Origin: Prevotella sp.
Lineage (GTDB): Bacteria; Bacteroidota; Bacteroidia; Bacteroidales; Bacteroidaceae
Assembly (NCBI GenBank): GCA_017940545.1
Contig: JAGAYI010000014.1
Span: 1-40,039 of the forward strand
Reading direction: 5' to 3'
DNA: 40,039 bases
Part shown: positions 15,187 to 25,352 of the stretch, in pieces
Position numbering within the stretch: position 1 is the first letter of the stretch
Layout: every line of letters starts with the position of its first letter
Notes under the pieces: generated by a model
Databases searched by the model: none
What the model saw: only the letters and a program-made list of their open reading frames with translations
Told to the model about the DNA's origin: nothing
Position numbers and translations under genes: made by a program

Positions 15187-17835
15187 ATGGCAAAGAAGGA
15201 AGGTGAGCTGACCCCCATGATGAAGCAGTTTTTCGACTTCAAGGCGAAGTACCCTGAAGCCCTGCTGCTGTTTCGTTGCGGCGACTTCTACGAGACGTAT
15301 TGTGAAGACGCTGTGACGGCTTCGCGCATTCTGGGTATCACGCTGACTAAGCGTAATAACGGAGCAGGCGCGAAAGGCGACGAAATGGCCGGCTTTCCAC
15401 ACCATGCACTCGACACTTATCTGCCCAAGCTTATCAGGGCTGGTAAGCGCGTTGCCATCTGTGACCAGTTGGAAGATCCCAAGCTGACGAAGAAACTGGT
15501 GAAGCGAGGCATCACGGAGTTGGTGACGCCTGGTGTGGCCATGAGCGACACCGTGCTGAACTACAAGGAGAACAACTTCCTGGCTGCTATCGACTTCGGC
15601 AAAGGGGTGTGTGGCGTCAGTTTCCTCGACATCTCAACAGGTGAGTTCCTTTGTGGTGAAGGTACCTACGACTATATCGAAAAACTGCTGACGAACATAC
15701 AGCCCAAGGAGGTGCTCTACGAAAGGACGCACAAGCAGGACTTTGAACGCCTGTTTGGCACCCGCTACTGTACCTACGAGTTGGACGACTGGGTATTTAC
15801 AGAGCAGACGGCCCGTCAGAAGCTGTTGAAGCACTTTAACGTGAAGACACTCAAGGGCTTTGGTGTGGAGCATCTGAAGAGCGGCGTCATTGCGAGTGGT
15901 GCCATTCTGCAGTATCTGGAGCATACGCTGCATACGCAGATAGGCCACATCGTCAGCCTATCGCGCATAGAAGAAGAGAAATATGTGCGCATGGACAAGT
16001 TCACCGTTCGCTCCCTGGAACTGCTGGGAACGATGCAGGAGGGTGGGGTGTCGCTGCTTGACGTCATTGACCGTACGGTGTCACCTATGGGTGGCCGTCT
16101 ATTGAGGCGTTGGGTGGTCTTCCCACTGAAAGATGAACGGCCCATCAACGAACGTCTGGATATTGTGGATTACTTCTTCCGTGAGCCGGAGTTCCGCCAG
16201 TGTGTTGACGACCAACTACACCAGATAGGTGACTTGGAACGTATCATCTCAAAGGTTGCCGTAGGACGCGTGTCGCCTCGTGAGGTGGTACAGCTGAAAC
16301 GCGCTTTGACAGCCCTGCATCCCATCAAAACGGCCTGCGAACACGCCCAGAACGAAGCGCTCAGACGGGTAGGGGAGCAGCTGAATGCCTGCGAGCCGCT
16401 GCGTGACCGCATAGAGCGTGAGATAGAGAACGATCCGCCACAACTGGTCAACAAGGGAGGTGTTATCCGCAAGGGTGTGAACAGCGAGCTTGACGAGCTG
16501 CGTAACATCGCCTACAGCGGCAAAGACTACCTGCTGAAGATTCAGGAGCGCGAGACTCAGCAGACGGGCATCTCGTCGCTGAAGATAGGCTTCAATAATG
16601 TCTTTGGCTATTATCTGGAAGTGCGTAATACGTATAAGGACTTGGTGCCTCAGGACTGGATTCGCAAGCAGACGCTGGCACAGGCAGAGCGCTACATCAC
16701 GCCCGAACTGAAGGAGTACGAAGAGAAGATATTAGGTGCAGAAGACAAGATACTGAGCTTGGAACAAAGGCTGTTTACGGAATTGGTGGAGTCGATGCAG
16801 GAGTATATTCCGCAGATACAGATTGACGCTAACCTTATAGCTCGTTTGGACTGTCTGCTCTCAGCCGCCAAGACAGCGGAAGAGAACCATTACGTACGCC
16901 CAGTCATCGACTCGACAGACGTCATCGACATCAAGCAGGGACGCCATGCTGTCATAGAACAGCAACTGCCCGTGGGCGAACGTTACGTGCCTAACGATAT
17001 CTATCTGGATAACGAGCGACAGCAGATTGTCATCATCACAGGTCCGAATATGGCCGGTAAATCGGCGCTGTTGCGTCAAACGGCGCTCATTGTACTGTTG
17101 GCGCAGATTGGCAGTTTCGTGCCTGCAGAGCGCGCGAGAATAGGCTTAGTGGATAAGATATTCACAAGGGTAGGGGCTTCAGACAATATTTCGCTGGGCG
17201 AATCAACCTTTATGGTAGAGATGACGGAGGCCTCGAACATCCTGAATAACGTCTCTGACCGTTCGCTGGTATTGTTTGACGAACTGGGACGTGGTACCTC
17301 CACCTATGACGGTATCTCGATTGCCTGGGCCATTGTGGAATACCTGCATGAGAACAGCAGAGGCCGTGCGCGTACGCTCTTTGCGACCCACTATCACGAG
17401 CTGAACGAGATGGAGAAGAACTTCAAGCGCATCAAGAACTATAATGTTTCTGTAAAGGAAGTCGATGGCAAGGTGATCTTCCTCAGAAAGCTGGAGCGGG
17501 GTGGGAGTGAGCACTCGTTCGGTATCCACGTGGCAGAGATAGCCGGTATGCCTAAGAGTATCGTGAAGCGTGCAAACGTCATTCTGAAGCAGTTGGAAGG
17601 AGCTTCCCAAAGCGTTTCGGGTGCGGCCAACACCGGCAAGCCCAAGCGGATAGGACATGAAGCCCCCTCGGGGGCAGTAGGGGGGGCAGGCATGCAGCTG
17701 TCGTTCTTCCAGTTGGACGACCCCGTGCTTTGTCAGGTGCGCGACGAGATATTGGGCATTGACGTGAACAACCTGACGCCCCTTGAGGCGCTGAACAAGC
17801 TTAACGACATTAAAAAAATCGTCTCAGGAAAATGA
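15187..17835 (+). CDS. mutS: DNA mismatch repair protein MutS
   Basis: MutS recognises base mismatches and small loops and recruits MutL. With the start at 15187 ([19 protein letters not shown]) the protein has 882 residues. A longer reading from 15094 would begin upstream of the -7 box at 15158-15165 and is rejected. The mismatch-reading F-x-E is F34-Y35-E36 (RCGDFYETY). The ATPase has Walker A GPNMAGKS (619-626), Walker B and signature [16 protein letters not shown] (D698), and THYHEL. The C-terminus carries [13 protein letters not shown] after an unusual Gly/Ala/Pro-rich insert ([11 protein letters not shown]) encoded by a C5/G5 palindrome plus a G7 run at 17662-17686. The stop codon lies in the terminator stem. 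Confidence 0.97.
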   Translation: MAKKEGELTPMMKQFFDFKAKYPEALLLFRCGDFYETYCEDAVTASRILGITLTKRNNGAGAKGDEMAGFPHHALDTYLPKLIRAGKRVAICDQLEDPKLTKKLVKRGITELVTPGVAMSDTVLNYKENNFLAAIDFGKGVCGVSFLDISTGEFLCGEGTYDYIEKLLTNIQPKEVLYERTHKQDFERLFGTRYCTYELDDWVFTEQTARQKLLKHFNVKTLKGFGVEHLKSGVIASGAILQYLEHTLHTQIGHIVSLSRIEEEKYVRMDKFTVRSLELLGTMQEGGVSLLDVIDRTVSPMGGRLLRRWVVFPLKDERPINERLDIVDYFFREPEFRQCVDDQLHQIGDLERIISKVAVGRVSPREVVQLKRALTALHPIKTACEHAQNEALRRVGEQLNACEPLRDRIEREIENDPPQLVNKGGVIRKGVNSELDELRNIAYSGKDYLLKIQERETQQTGISSLKIGFNNVFGYYLEVRNTYKDLVPQDWIRKQTLAQAERYITPELKEYEEKILGAEDKILSLEQRLFTELVESMQEYIPQIQIDANLIARLDCLLSAAKTAEENHYVRPVIDSTDVIDIKQGRHAVIEQQLPVGERYVPNDIYLDNERQQIVIITGPNMAGKSALLRQTALIVLLAQIGSFVPAERARIGLVDKIFTRVGASDNISLGESTFMVEMTEASNILNNVSDRSLVLFDELGRGTSTYDGISIAWAIVEYLHENSRGRARTLFATHYHELNEMEKNFKRIKNYNVSVKEVDGKVIFLRKLERGGSEHSFGIHVAEIAGMPKSIVKRANVILKQLEGASQSVSGAANTGKPKRIGHEAPSGAVGGAGMQLSFFQLDDPVLCQVRDEILGIDVNNLTPLEALNKLNDIKKIVSGK

Positions 17836-17849
17836 GACGATTTTTTTAA
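17810..17849. terminator. intrinsic terminator overlapping the mutS stop codon
   Basis: A 17-base perfect stem: TTAAAAAAATCGTCTCA (17810-17826), loop GGAAAA, and its complement (17833-17849) ending in T7. The mutS TGA is 17833-17835. Its A/T symmetry lets it also stop lgt transcription arriving from the right. Confidence 0.93.
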
Positions 17850-17876
17850 TGTTTATGCCTGACGATTTTGTATTGC

Positions 17877-18707
17877 CTATGCCTTTTTCCACCCCCGCAC
17901 CATGGTCCATATACCAATGATGATGAACGGAATGGAGAGCAGCTGACCCATGTCGAGCGGCATGCCGGCCTCGAAGGCCACCTGAATGTCTTTGGTGTAT
18001 TCTATGAAGAAACGGGCGGTGAAGATATACGTCAGACAAAGTCCGAAGAAGAAGCCCGTGCCCACCTTCTGAGGCATCTTGCGATAGAAATACCAGCCGA
18101 TGAAGAACAGCAGCGCGTAGGCAATGGCCTCGTAGAGCTGTCCCGGATGGCGCGGCATGCTGTCAACACGCTCGAAGATGAACGCCCAGGGCACATCGGT
18201 AATCTTGCCGATAATCTCAGAGTTCATCAGGTTGCCCAAGCGGATGAACGTGGCCGTGGTGGGCGTGGCAATGGCGATGAAGTCGAGCACCTGCCATAGT
18301 GACATCTTGTAGTGCTTGACATACAGCCACAGGGCCAGAATAAGGCCCAGCGTGCCGCCGTGGGAGGCCAAGCCCTCGTAGCCCGTGAACTTCCAACCAC
18401 TGTCGGCCAGGAAGTGGATGGGCAGCAGCATCTCTATAAAGCCTTTCATGCTGGTCAGGTAGGTCTGCGGCTCGTAGAAGATGCAGTGGCCAAGACGGGC
18501 GCCGGCCAGTATGCCCACAAAACAGTAGATGAACAGTGGGTCGAACAGTTCGTCCTTGATTTTCTGCTCCTGATAGAGTCTTTTCACAATGAAATAGGCA
18601 ATAGCCAGCCCAATCATCCAGCACAGCGCGTACCAGCGAATCTCGAACGAACCGAAGCTCAAGGCCGTATGGTTGGGGTTCCAAAGGATGTAATTAAGTA
18701 GTTCCAT
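17877..18707 (-). CDS. lgt: prolipoprotein diacylglyceryl transferase
   Basis: Transfers diacylglycerol from phosphatidylglycerol to the lipobox cysteine of prolipoproteins at the inner membrane, the first lipidation step. The 276 residues contain about seven membrane helices. Family motifs are [12 protein letters not shown] (69-80), HGG (116-118), [13 protein letters not shown] (156-168) with its key Arg and Asn, and RHPGQLYEA (186-194). It lies 47 bases after ychF on the same strand and may be read with it. The lipoprotein at 30920 in this window is a probable client. Confidence 0.97.
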   Translation of the reverse strand: MELLNYILWNPNHTALSFGSFEIRWYALCWMIGLAIAYFIVKRLYQEQKIKDELFDPLFIYCFVGILAGARLGHCIFYEPQTYLTSMKGFIEMLLPIHFLADSGWKFTGYEGLASHGGTLGLILALWLYVKHYKMSLWQVLDFIAIATPTTATFIRLGNLMNSEIIGKITDVPWAFIFERVDSMPRHPGQLYEAIAYALLFFIGWYFYRKMPQKVGTGFFFGLCLTYIFTARFFIEYTKDIQVAFEAGMPLDMGQLLSIPFIIIGIWTMVRGWKKA

Positions 18708-18754
18708 TGTTACAGTTTTTATAGAGGCTATAGATTCTATTGAGGCTATAGCTG

Positions 18755-19855
18755 TTAAACATTGAAACGGAAGTGCATGATGTCACCGTCCTGAACGACG
18801 TATTCCTTGCCTTCTACAGCCAGTTTGCCGGCTTCGCGGACAGCAGCCTCGGAACCGTATTGGATATAGTCTTCGTACTTGATGACCTCGGCGCGGATGA
18901 AGCCTTTCTCGAAGTCGGTATGGATGACACCGGCACACTGCGGAGCCTTCCAGCCACGCTTGTAGGTCCAGGCCTTCACCTCCATTTCGCCGGCGGTGAT
19001 GAACGTCTCGAGGTTCAGCAGGGCGTAGGCTTTCTTGATGAGGCGGTTCACGCCGCTCTCCTCCAAGCCTAACTCCTCTAAGAAGAGCTGTTTGTCGTCG
19101 TACGACTCCAGTTCGGCAATGTCTTCTTCCGTCTTCGCGGCAATCACCATGGCCTCGGCACCTTCTTCCTGAGCCAGCGTTTCCACCTTCTTGGTGAAGT
19201 CGTTGCCGCTCTTGGCTTCGGCCTCGCTGACGTTGCAGACGTAGAGCACGGGCTTGGCGGTCAGCAGGAAGAGGTTGCGGGCGCAATCCTGCTCCTCCTT
19301 GCTCTCAAACTCCACGATACGGGCGTTCTTGCCCTGTTCGAGTACTTCCTTATAAGCATGTAACACAGCAACTTCCACCTTCGCGTCCTTGTTGCCGGCG
19401 GCAGCAGCCTTCTCGGTCTTGCTGAGTCGGCTCTCGATGGTTTCCAAGTCCTTCAGCTGCAGTTCGGTGTCGATGATTTCCTTGTCGCGAATGGGGTCTA
19501 TGGTGCCATCGACGTGGGTGATGTTCTCGTCCTCGAAGCAGCGCAGAACGTGGATGATGGCATCCGTCTCACGAATGTTTCCGAGGAACTTGTTGCCTAA
19601 GCCTTCACCCTTTGAGGCACCCTTCACGAGCCCTGCAATATCTACTATTTCGCAGGTGGCAGGCACGATGCGCCCTGGGTGTACGAGCTCGGCCAGACGG
19701 GTCAGTCGCTCGTCAGGTACGGTGATGACACCGACGTTGGGTTCAATAGTACAGAAAGGAAAATTGGCTGCCTGTGCCTTTGCGCTTGACAGACAGTTGA
19801 AAAGTGTCGATTTGCCTACGTTAGGCAGCCCGACAATACCACATTTTAATGCCAT
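18755..19855 (-). CDS. ychF: ribosome-binding ATPase YchF (Obg family)
   Basis: An Obg-family P-loop ATPase that prefers ATP and binds ribosomes, with a role in translation and stress. The 366-residue length is usual. G1 is GLPNVGKS (9-16), the switch II segment is [21 protein letters not shown]4-like is NVSE, and a helical coiled region occupies the middle ([19 protein letters not shown]). The C-terminal TGS domain ends [16 protein letters not shown] full promoter lies upstream, and a 12-bp palindrome, TATAACGTTATA, sits in its short leader at 19863-19874. Confidence 0.97.
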   Translation of the reverse strand: MALKCGIVGLPNVGKSTLFNCLSSAKAQAANFPFCTIEPNVGVITVPDERLTRLAELVHPGRIVPATCEIVDIAGLVKGASKGEGLGNKFLGNIRETDAIIHVLRCFEDENITHVDGTIDPIRDKEIIDTELQLKDLETIESRLSKTEKAAAAGNKDAKVEVAVLHAYKEVLEQGKNARIVEFESKEEQDCARNLFLLTAKPVLYVCNVSEAEAKSGNDFTKKVETLAQEEGAEAMVIAAKTEEDIAELESYDDKQLFLEELGLEESGVNRLIKKAYALLNLETFITAGEMEVKAWTYKRGWKAPQCAGVIHTDFEKGFIRAEVIKYEDYIQYGSEAAVREAGKLAVEGKEYVVQDGDIMHFRFNV

Positions 19856-19883
19856 TTTTTGTTATAACGTTATATTTTGACGG

Positions 19884-19914
19884 CAAAATTACGCAATTAT
19901 CTGCGGATAACAAA
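19884..19914 (-). promoter_or_regulatory. ychF promoter
   Basis: On the minus strand TTTG (19914-19911), 19 bases, TAATTTTG (19891-19884). The predicted leader, about 25 bases, contains the palindrome TATAACGTTATA. Confidence 0.7.
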
Positions 19915-19921
19915 ATAAATA

Positions 19922-19953
19922 TTTGTTTTTATCAGAAAATATATTTACCTTTG
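19922..19953 (+). promoter_or_regulatory. promoter of the DUF805 gene
   Basis: TTTG (19922-19925), 20 bases, TACCTTTG (19946-19953): a full Bacteroidetes promoter with a leader of about 52 bases. Confidence 0.75.
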
Positions 19954-20008
19954 TCCCGAAATAAAGACTTAACCAACAATTATTGTCTAACATAAAAAGT
20001 TTTTCATT

Positions 20009-20428
20009 ATGCAGTTTTTAGAGTCAATTCAAACATGTGTCGTGAAGAAGTACTGTGACTTCAACGGTCGTGCTTCGCGTTCTGAATTCTGGTGGTACAC
20101 GCTGGGTTATGTAATCTTCAGCTATGCCTGGGCATTTGTTATCGGTTTGATTACTGGAGCGTCGGTGATGGTTGGCGCTGACGGCAGCTTCCAGTTCTCT
20201 GCCGTCCAGCTGCTGTCTTACATTCCTTCCCTCGGCCTCTTGTTACCCACACTGGGCGTTGGTGCCCGTCGTCTGCACGACATTGGCAAGAGTGGCTGGT
20301 GGCAGCTGCTGTACCTGATTTGCTGCGGCGGCCTGGTGCTGCTGTATTTCTTCATGCTGGAAGGTCAGAAGGGCGACAACGAGTACGGCCCCATGCCTGC
20401 TGACGAACCGCACCGCAAGTACGAGTAA
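20009..20428 (+). CDS. DUF805 family inner-membrane protein
   Basis: A 139-residue membrane protein of the DUF805 (YhaH/YhaI) family, function unknown. The N-terminal signature is CDFNGRASRSEFWWYTL (about 16-32). The second family signature, ARRLHDIGKSGWW, precedes the last helix. Four hydrophobic segments can be seen: around 27-50, 63-83, 96-105 and 106-117. It is a single-gene unit with its own promoter and a strong hairpin downstream, shared with convergent polA. Confidence 0.9.
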   Translation: MQFLESIQTCVVKKYCDFNGRASRSEFWWYTLGYVIFSYAWAFVIGLITGASVMVGADGSFQFSAVQLLSYIPSLGLLLPTLGVGARRLHDIGKSGWWQLLYLICCGGLVLLYFFMLEGQKGDNEYGPMPADEPHRKYE

Positions 20429-20458
20429 TCTTTTTTTTTGAACAAGACACCTAAAATG

Positions 20459-20492
20459 AGGAGGCATTTGCACAGACATGCAAATGCCTCCT
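20459..20492. terminator. hairpin between the DUF805 gene and polA
   Basis: AGGAGGCATTTGCA, loop CAGACA, TGCAAATGCCTCCT: a 14-bp perfect stem. The flanking T-run is weak on the plus side (TGCTTTTGG), so termination is likely but not textbook. Confidence 0.75.
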
Positions 20493-20514
20493 TGCTTTTG
20501 GCTTACTTTGTCGT

Positions 20515-23280
20515 TTAGTGAGCTTCTAACCAGTTGCTCCCCCAACCGCTGTCGGCCACGAGTGGGACGTGCATGTGGAAGGCATTTTGCATCTCTTCGA
20601 GAACGATTTTTTCTACCTGTTCTTTTTCTTCGGGATATACCGAGAAGTTCAGTTCGTCGTGTACCTGCAGAATCATCTTCGAACGGATGCCCTCGGCCTT
20701 GAACCTATTATATATACGTATCATGGCCACCTTGATGATGTCGGCGGCGGTGCCCTGAATGGGGGCATTGATGGCGTTGCGCTCGGCAAAGCCACGCACG
20801 GTGCCGTTGCCCGAACGGATGTCAGGCAGGTAGCGGCGTCGGCCGAAGAGGGTAGTGACGTACCCTTTCTCACGGGCCTGTTCCTTGGCCTGCTCCATGT
20901 AGTCGTGAACCTGCGGGAAGGTTTCGAAGAAGCCGTCAATAAGCTGGCGGGCCTCGTCGCGCGAAATCTCCAGTCGCTCTGCCAAGCCGAACATGGTGAT
21001 GCCGTAGATGATGCCGAAGTTGGCGCGTTTTGACTTCGAACGCTCGTCGCGGCTCACTTCGGTGATGTCCTTCTTGTAGATGGTGGCAGCGGTGGCAGCG
21101 TGCAGGTCCTTGCCCTCGCGGAAGACGTTGATCATGTTTTCGTCGCCGCTGAGGTGGGCCATGACGCGCAGTTCAATCTGCGAGTAGTCGGCCGAGAAGA
21201 AGAGGCAACCGGGTTCGGGAATGAATGCCTTGCGAATCTCCTTGCCGTCCTCGCCGCGCACAGGGATGTTCTGCAGGTTGGGGTCGGAAGAAGAAAGTCG
21301 GCCCGTTGCCGTAACCGTCTGATTGAAAGACGTATGTATGTGTCCGGTACGTGGGTTGACGAGCTTGGGAAGTGCATCGACGTATGTGCCCAACAGCTTC
21401 TTCAGGCCTCGGTGATCCAGTATGGCAGCCACTATTTCGTGCTTGCCGCGAAGCGTCTGCAGCACCTCTTCGCTGGTGACGTACTGTCCTGTCTTGGTCT
21501 TCTTGGGTTTCTCCATAATCTTCAGCTTCCCGAAGAGAATGTCGCCCACCTGTTTGGGCGAGGCAATATTGAATGACTCGCCTGCCAGTTCGTAGATGTG
21601 TTGCTCCAGTTCCAGTATGCGCTGGGTGAAGATATCGGATGTTTCCTTCAGTGACTCGGTATCCAGGCAGACACCATTCATCTCCATTTCGGCCAGCACG
21701 GGCATCAACGGCATCTCCAGGTTATAGAATAGTTCTTCGCACCCATACTTCTTCAGTTCCGGTTCCAGCTTGTTCTTTAGCTGCAGGGTGATGTCGGCAT
21801 CCTCGGCAGCATACTCATAGACTTGCTGTGGTGTGAGGTCGCGCATGGAGCGCTGGTTCTTCCCTTTCGGGCCGATGAGCTCATCAATATGGATGGTTTG
21901 GTAGTTGAGATATATCTCCGCCATGTAGTCCATGTTGTGCCGCAGCTCTGGCTGTATGAGGTAGTGTGCTATCATGGTGTCCCACATGGGGCCCTGCAAA
22001 ACGATGCCATAGTTGCGGAGCACCTCGAGGTCGTACTTCAGGTTTTGACCTACCTTCATGATGGACTCATTCTCATAGACGGGACGGAAAATCTCCACCA
22101 CTCGTTGTGCTTCGTCCCGGTTGGCCGGCACTGGGACATAAAAAGCCTGATGTTCCTCGACTGCGAAGCTCAAACCCACCAATTCGGCATTAATGGGGGA
22201 GGTGGAAGTGGTTTCCGTGTCTAGAACGAGAATTTTTCCTGACAAGAATTTTTCGACAATTTTCTTCATTTCCTCCTCATTGTCAATGAGTTGATAGTCG
22301 TGAGGGGTCGTTTTTAGGCTCGAAATTTTTAAATTTTCGGAAGCAACCTGCCCGTCGGTCGGAAATTCTGCAAATAAATCGAGTTGTGCGTTCACGGTTT
22401 TTTGCACCGTTTCAGGTTTTTTAAGGATTCGGTTGGCGAAGCTCTTAAACTCCAGTTCGGAGAAGATTCGGTTGAGTTCTGCCTCGTTGGGTTCAACTTT
22501 CTTCAGTTCGTCGAGGTTGAGTTCTATGGGCACGTCGGTCTTGATGGTTGCCAGGAAGAACGACATGCGGATGTCCTCGACATGCTCTTTGACTTTCTCC
22601 TTCAGTTTACCCTTCACTTCATTGACCCTGCTGATGAGGTCGTTGACGCTGCCGAACTCGTTGATGAGTTTCACGGCGGTTTTTTCGCCGATGCCAGGAC
22701 AGCCGGGGAAGTTGTCGGCTGAGTCGCCCATGAGTGCCAGCAGGTCAATCACCTGGAGTGGGGTAGGGATGCCATACTTTTCGCAAACCTCCTTTGGACC
22801 CATTACCTCGTAGCCGCCGCCATGACGCGGACGATAGATGCTGACACGCTCGCTGACCAGCTGGCCGTAGTCTTTGTCGGGCGTGAGCATGTAGGTCTGT
22901 ACGCCGATGGAATCAGCTTTTTTGGCCAATGTGCCGATGACGTCGTCAGCCTCATATCCATCCACCTGCAGAATGGGAATGTTGTATGCCTTCAGAATGT
23001 CCTTGATGATGGGTATGGCCTTGCGGATGTCCTCAGGAGTTTCTTCGCGTTGCGCTTTATAGGCAGGGAACGCCTCGTTGCGGAAGGTAGGTCCGTGGGG
23101 GTCAAAGGCCACGCCGATGTGTGTGGGTTGCTCTTTGGTGAGCACCTCGTTCAGGGTGTTGACAAACCCCATGATGGCCGATGTATTCAGGCCTTTTGAG
23201 TTGATTCGCGGGTTTTTGATGAATGCGTAGTACGACCTGTAAATCAGGGCGTAGGCATCGAGCAGGAATAGTTTGTCCAT
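20515..23280 (-). CDS. polA: DNA polymerase I
   Basis: Repair and Okazaki-fragment polymerase of 921 residues. The 5'-3' exonuclease domain (about 1-290) has LLDAYALIYRSYYAF, YEADDVIGTLA (109-119), and GDSADNFPGCPGIGEKTA (185-202). The 3'-5' exonuclease domain begins near 348 and keeps the acidic DTE (354-356), GQNLKYDLEVL and YAAEDADITL, so proofreading is probably active. The polymerase domain has FFSADYSQIELR (motif A), RANFGIIYGITMFGLAERL (motif B, O helix) and QVHDELNF (motif C). It starts back to back with the polyprenyl synthase gene. Confidence 0.97.
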   Translation of the reverse strand: MDKLFLLDAYALIYRSYYAFIKNPRINSKGLNTSAIMGFVNTLNEVLTKEQPTHIGVAFDPHGPTFRNEAFPAYKAQREETPEDIRKAIPIIKDILKAYNIPILQVDGYEADDVIGTLAKKADSIGVQTYMLTPDKDYGQLVSERVSIYRPRHGGGYEVMGPKEVCEKYGIPTPLQVIDLLALMGDSADNFPGCPGIGEKTAVKLINEFGSVNDLISRVNEVKGKLKEKVKEHVEDIRMSFFLATIKTDVPIELNLDELKKVEPNEAELNRIFSELEFKSFANRILKKPETVQKTVNAQLDLFAEFPTDGQVASENLKISSLKTTPHDYQLIDNEEEMKKIVEKFLSGKILVLDTETTSTSPINAELVGLSFAVEEHQAFYVPVPANRDEAQRVVEIFRPVYENESIMKVGQNLKYDLEVLRNYGIVLQGPMWDTMIAHYLIQPELRHNMDYMAEIYLNYQTIHIDELIGPKGKNQRSMRDLTPQQVYEYAAEDADITLQLKNKLEPELKKYGCEELFYNLEMPLMPVLAEMEMNGVCLDTESLKETSDIFTQRILELEQHIYELAGESFNIASPKQVGDILFGKLKIMEKPKKTKTGQYVTSEEVLQTLRGKHEIVAAILDHRGLKKLLGTYVDALPKLVNPRTGHIHTSFNQTVTATGRLSSSDPNLQNIPVRGEDGKEIRKAFIPEPGCLFFSADYSQIELRVMAHLSGDENMINVFREGKDLHAATAATIYKKDITEVSRDERSKSKRANFGIIYGITMFGLAERLEISRDEARQLIDGFFETFPQVHDYMEQAKEQAREKGYVTTLFGRRRYLPDIRSGNGTVRGFAERNAINAPIQGTAADIIKVAMIRIYNRFKAEGIRSKMILQVHDELNFSVYPEEKEQVEKIVLEEMQNAFHMHVPLVADSGWGSNWLEAH

Positions 23281-23319
23281 ATTGAATATTGATTTTTGTG
23301 TGTAAAATTACTAAAAAAA

Positions 23320-23351
23320 TTGCCAATATACGAGATAATTCACTAATTTTG
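23320..23351 (+). promoter_or_regulatory. promoter of the polyprenyl synthase gene
   Basis: TTG (23320-23322), 21 bases, TAATTTTG (23344-23351). It excludes the upstream in-frame start at 23289. Confidence 0.65.
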
Positions 23352-23369
23352 TATCAAAATTTGATGATA

Positions 23370-24347
23370 ATGGATTATTTAAAGCTCATACAGCAACCCA
23401 TAGCGAGTGATTTGAACGAGTTTATTGAACTGTTCAACAGCACTTTGATACACACGGACAAGCTGCTCTCGCAGGTTCTTGATCATATCAGGCAGCGTGG
23501 CGGAAAGCGCATGCGACCCATGCTTATTCTGCTGATGGCCAGGAACTTCGGTGGCGTTACAAAGACAACACAACACTCTGCAGTAGGACTGGAGTTGCTG
23601 CACACGGCCTCGCTCGTTCACGACGACGTGGTAGATGAGAGTGGCGAGCGACGCGGGCAGGCCTCGGTAAATGCCTCTTATAATAATAAGGTAGCGGTGC
23701 TGGTGGGCGACTATCTTTTGTCAACGGCTTTGCTGCATGTTTCCTATACGGGAAACGACACGATTATTCAGAACCTGGCCGAGCTGGGACGTACTTTAGC
23801 GCGCGGTGAAATACTGCAGTTGTCGAATATTCAGAATACGGAAATCAGCGAGGCTGTCTATTACGATGTCATCAAGATGAAGACTGCTGCGCTCTTTGAG
23901 TCGTGTGCTGGCATAGGTGCGATGTCGGCAGGTGCTACTGCTGCCGAGGTGGAGAAAGCCAAGCTGTTTGGACAGAATCTGGGCATCATCTTCCAGATTC
24001 GTGACGATATTTTTGACTATTACGAATCGTCGGAGATTGGCAAGCCCACCGGTAATGACATGGCGGAAGGAAAGCTGACGCTGCCCGTTATTTACGCCCT
24101 GAACCAGAACAGGCAGGAGCCGATGCTACAGTTGGCAGACAAGGTCAAGGCAGGCAAGGTGACGGGCGATGAAATCGCCGTTCTTGTGAAGTTTGCCAAG
24201 GAGAATGGAGGCATTGAATATGCGCAGCAGAGAATGAACGACTATCGTCGGCTGTGCATGAATTTCTTGGAAGAAAGTGTGAAAGAAAAGGCAATCAGGG
24301 ATGCCCTGACTGCCTATGTTGATTACGTCATTCAGCGTAAGCTCTGA
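23370..24347 (+). CDS. long-chain all-trans polyprenyl diphosphate synthase
   Basis: Extends allylic diphosphates with isopentenyl diphosphate, probably to make the menaquinone side chain. The 325 residues have the first Asp-rich motif in LLHTASLVHDDVVDESGERR and the second in IFQIRDDIFDYY. The residue five before the first Asp pair is Ala, as in IspB-type octaprenyl synthases; bulky residues there give short products. A long product is therefore inferred, but the exact length cannot be read. I chose the ATG at 23370 (MDYLKLIQQPI). An ATG two codons earlier (23364) is equally possible, while 23289 precedes the promoter. A hairpin separates it from convergent deoC. Confidence 0.92.
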   Translation: MDYLKLIQQPIASDLNEFIELFNSTLIHTDKLLSQVLDHIRQRGGKRMRPMLILLMARNFGGVTKTTQHSAVGLELLHTASLVHDDVVDESGERRGQASVNASYNNKVAVLVGDYLLSTALLHVSYTGNDTIIQNLAELGRTLARGEILQLSNIQNTEISEAVYYDVIKMKTAALFESCAGIGAMSAGATAAEVEKAKLFGQNLGIIFQIRDDIFDYYESSEIGKPTGNDMAEGKLTLPVIYALNQNRQEPMLQLADKVKAGKVTGDEIAVLVKFAKENGGIEYAQQRMNDYRRLCMNFLEESVKEKAIRDALTAYVDYVIQRKL

Positions 24348-24367
24348 CAAGCGGTTTCTGCCGCTTG
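24348..24367. terminator. short hairpin between convergent genes
   Basis: CAAGCGG, loop TTTCTG, CCGCTTG, then ACGTTTTC. A 7-bp stem overlapping the stop-codon region of the synthase gene; a modest terminator for either side. Confidence 0.55.
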
Positions 24368-24378
24368 ACGTTTTCGAT

Positions 24379-25281
24379 TCAGAAGAACTTGACCTCTTCG
24401 CCCGTCACCTCGCTTAGCAGCAGGTTGGCTAAGCGGCTGGTGCCCATGCGGAACCACTGGTTGGTGAGCCATTTCTCGCCGAGCACCTCCTTGACAATGG
24501 TGTACATCGTGATGGCATCCATGACAGAATTAAGTCCGCCGGCAGGCTTGAAGCCAATCTGAATACCTGTTTCTTCGTAGTATTCCTTGATGGCTTGGCA
24601 CATCACGTAGGCTGCTTCAGGAGTGGCAGCCGGTTCCAGTTTTCCCGTAGAAGTCTTGATGTAGTCAGCTCCGGCATACATGGCCAGGATGGATGCTTTT
24701 TTGATGTTGGAAGCGGTCTTCAGGCAACCGGTTTCCAGGATTACTTTCATTTTTTTGTCGCCACAAACAGCCTTCAGCTCCGATATTTCATCGGCAACAG
24801 TTTCATAGTCGCCGCTCAGGAATTTTCCTACTGACTGTACAATGTCAATCTCTGTTGCGCCGTCCTTGATGGCGAGGGCTGTCTCGGCTATCTTTACTTC
24901 TATTAAGGCCTGTGACGAAGGGAATGAACCGCTGACGCAGGCTACCTCGACACCATCGACTTCGAGTGTCTCGCTGACCGTCTTGGCAAAGCACGGATAG
25001 ACGCAGATGGTTGCCACATGGGGCAGGTCGGGGTACTGCTCGTCAAACTGATTTACGCGTTCTGTAAAGGCCATTACGCTTTCCTCAGAGTCGGTGGTCT
25101 TCAGTGTGGTCAATTCTACGCTGCCCATCAGGAATTTCTTCACTTCCAGTGTGTCGTTTTCGGGCACTTTTTCGGCTATGATTTTCCTTACTGCCTCTTT
25201 CACTTCCTGGTCGTTCAGGTCGCAATTGTATTTGGCGAGTGCTGCCTCATACTTGTTGGTTTCTTTCTTTTTTTCCATCAT
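24379..25281 (-). CDS. deoC: deoxyribose-phosphate aldolase
   Basis: Cleaves 2-deoxyribose 5-phosphate to acetaldehyde and glyceraldehyde 3-phosphate in deoxynucleoside salvage. A class I aldolase, 300 residues. The Schiff-base lysine is K209 in DYIKTSTGK, the second catalytic lysine is K245 in IGFKPAGGL, and the proton-relay Asp is D146 in GATEIDIVQSVG. The N-terminal extension of about 40 charged residues is longer than in E. coli DeoC. The next ATG, one codon on (25278), is an alternative start. It follows the MazG-like gene by 71 bases on the same strand. Confidence 0.96.
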   Translation of the reverse strand: MMEKKKETNKYEAALAKYNCDLNDQEVKEAVRKIIAEKVPENDTLEVKKFLMGSVELTTLKTTDSEESVMAFTERVNQFDEQYPDLPHVATICVYPCFAKTVSETLEVDGVEVACVSGSFPSSQALIEVKIAETALAIKDGATEIDIVQSVGKFLSGDYETVADEISELKAVCGDKKMKVILETGCLKTASNIKKASILAMYAGADYIKTSTGKLEPAATPEAAYVMCQAIKEYYEETGIQIGFKPAGGLNSVMDAITMYTIVKEVLGEKWLTNQWFRMGTSRLANLLLSEVTGEEVKFF

Positions 25282-25352
25282 TCTGATTTGTTTTTGTTAT
25301 AGTAATTCAGGTTTCACACATGCTTAACTCCTACAACTTCCCAATTAGTTTA

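Noticed and set aside
18724-18751. Direct repeat GAGGCTATAG, two copies, between ychF and lgt
   Set aside because: Only two short copies with no further structure; likely chance or a small duplication.
23289-23369. N-terminal extension of the polyprenyl synthase
   Set aside because: It begins upstream of the promoter at 23320-23351.
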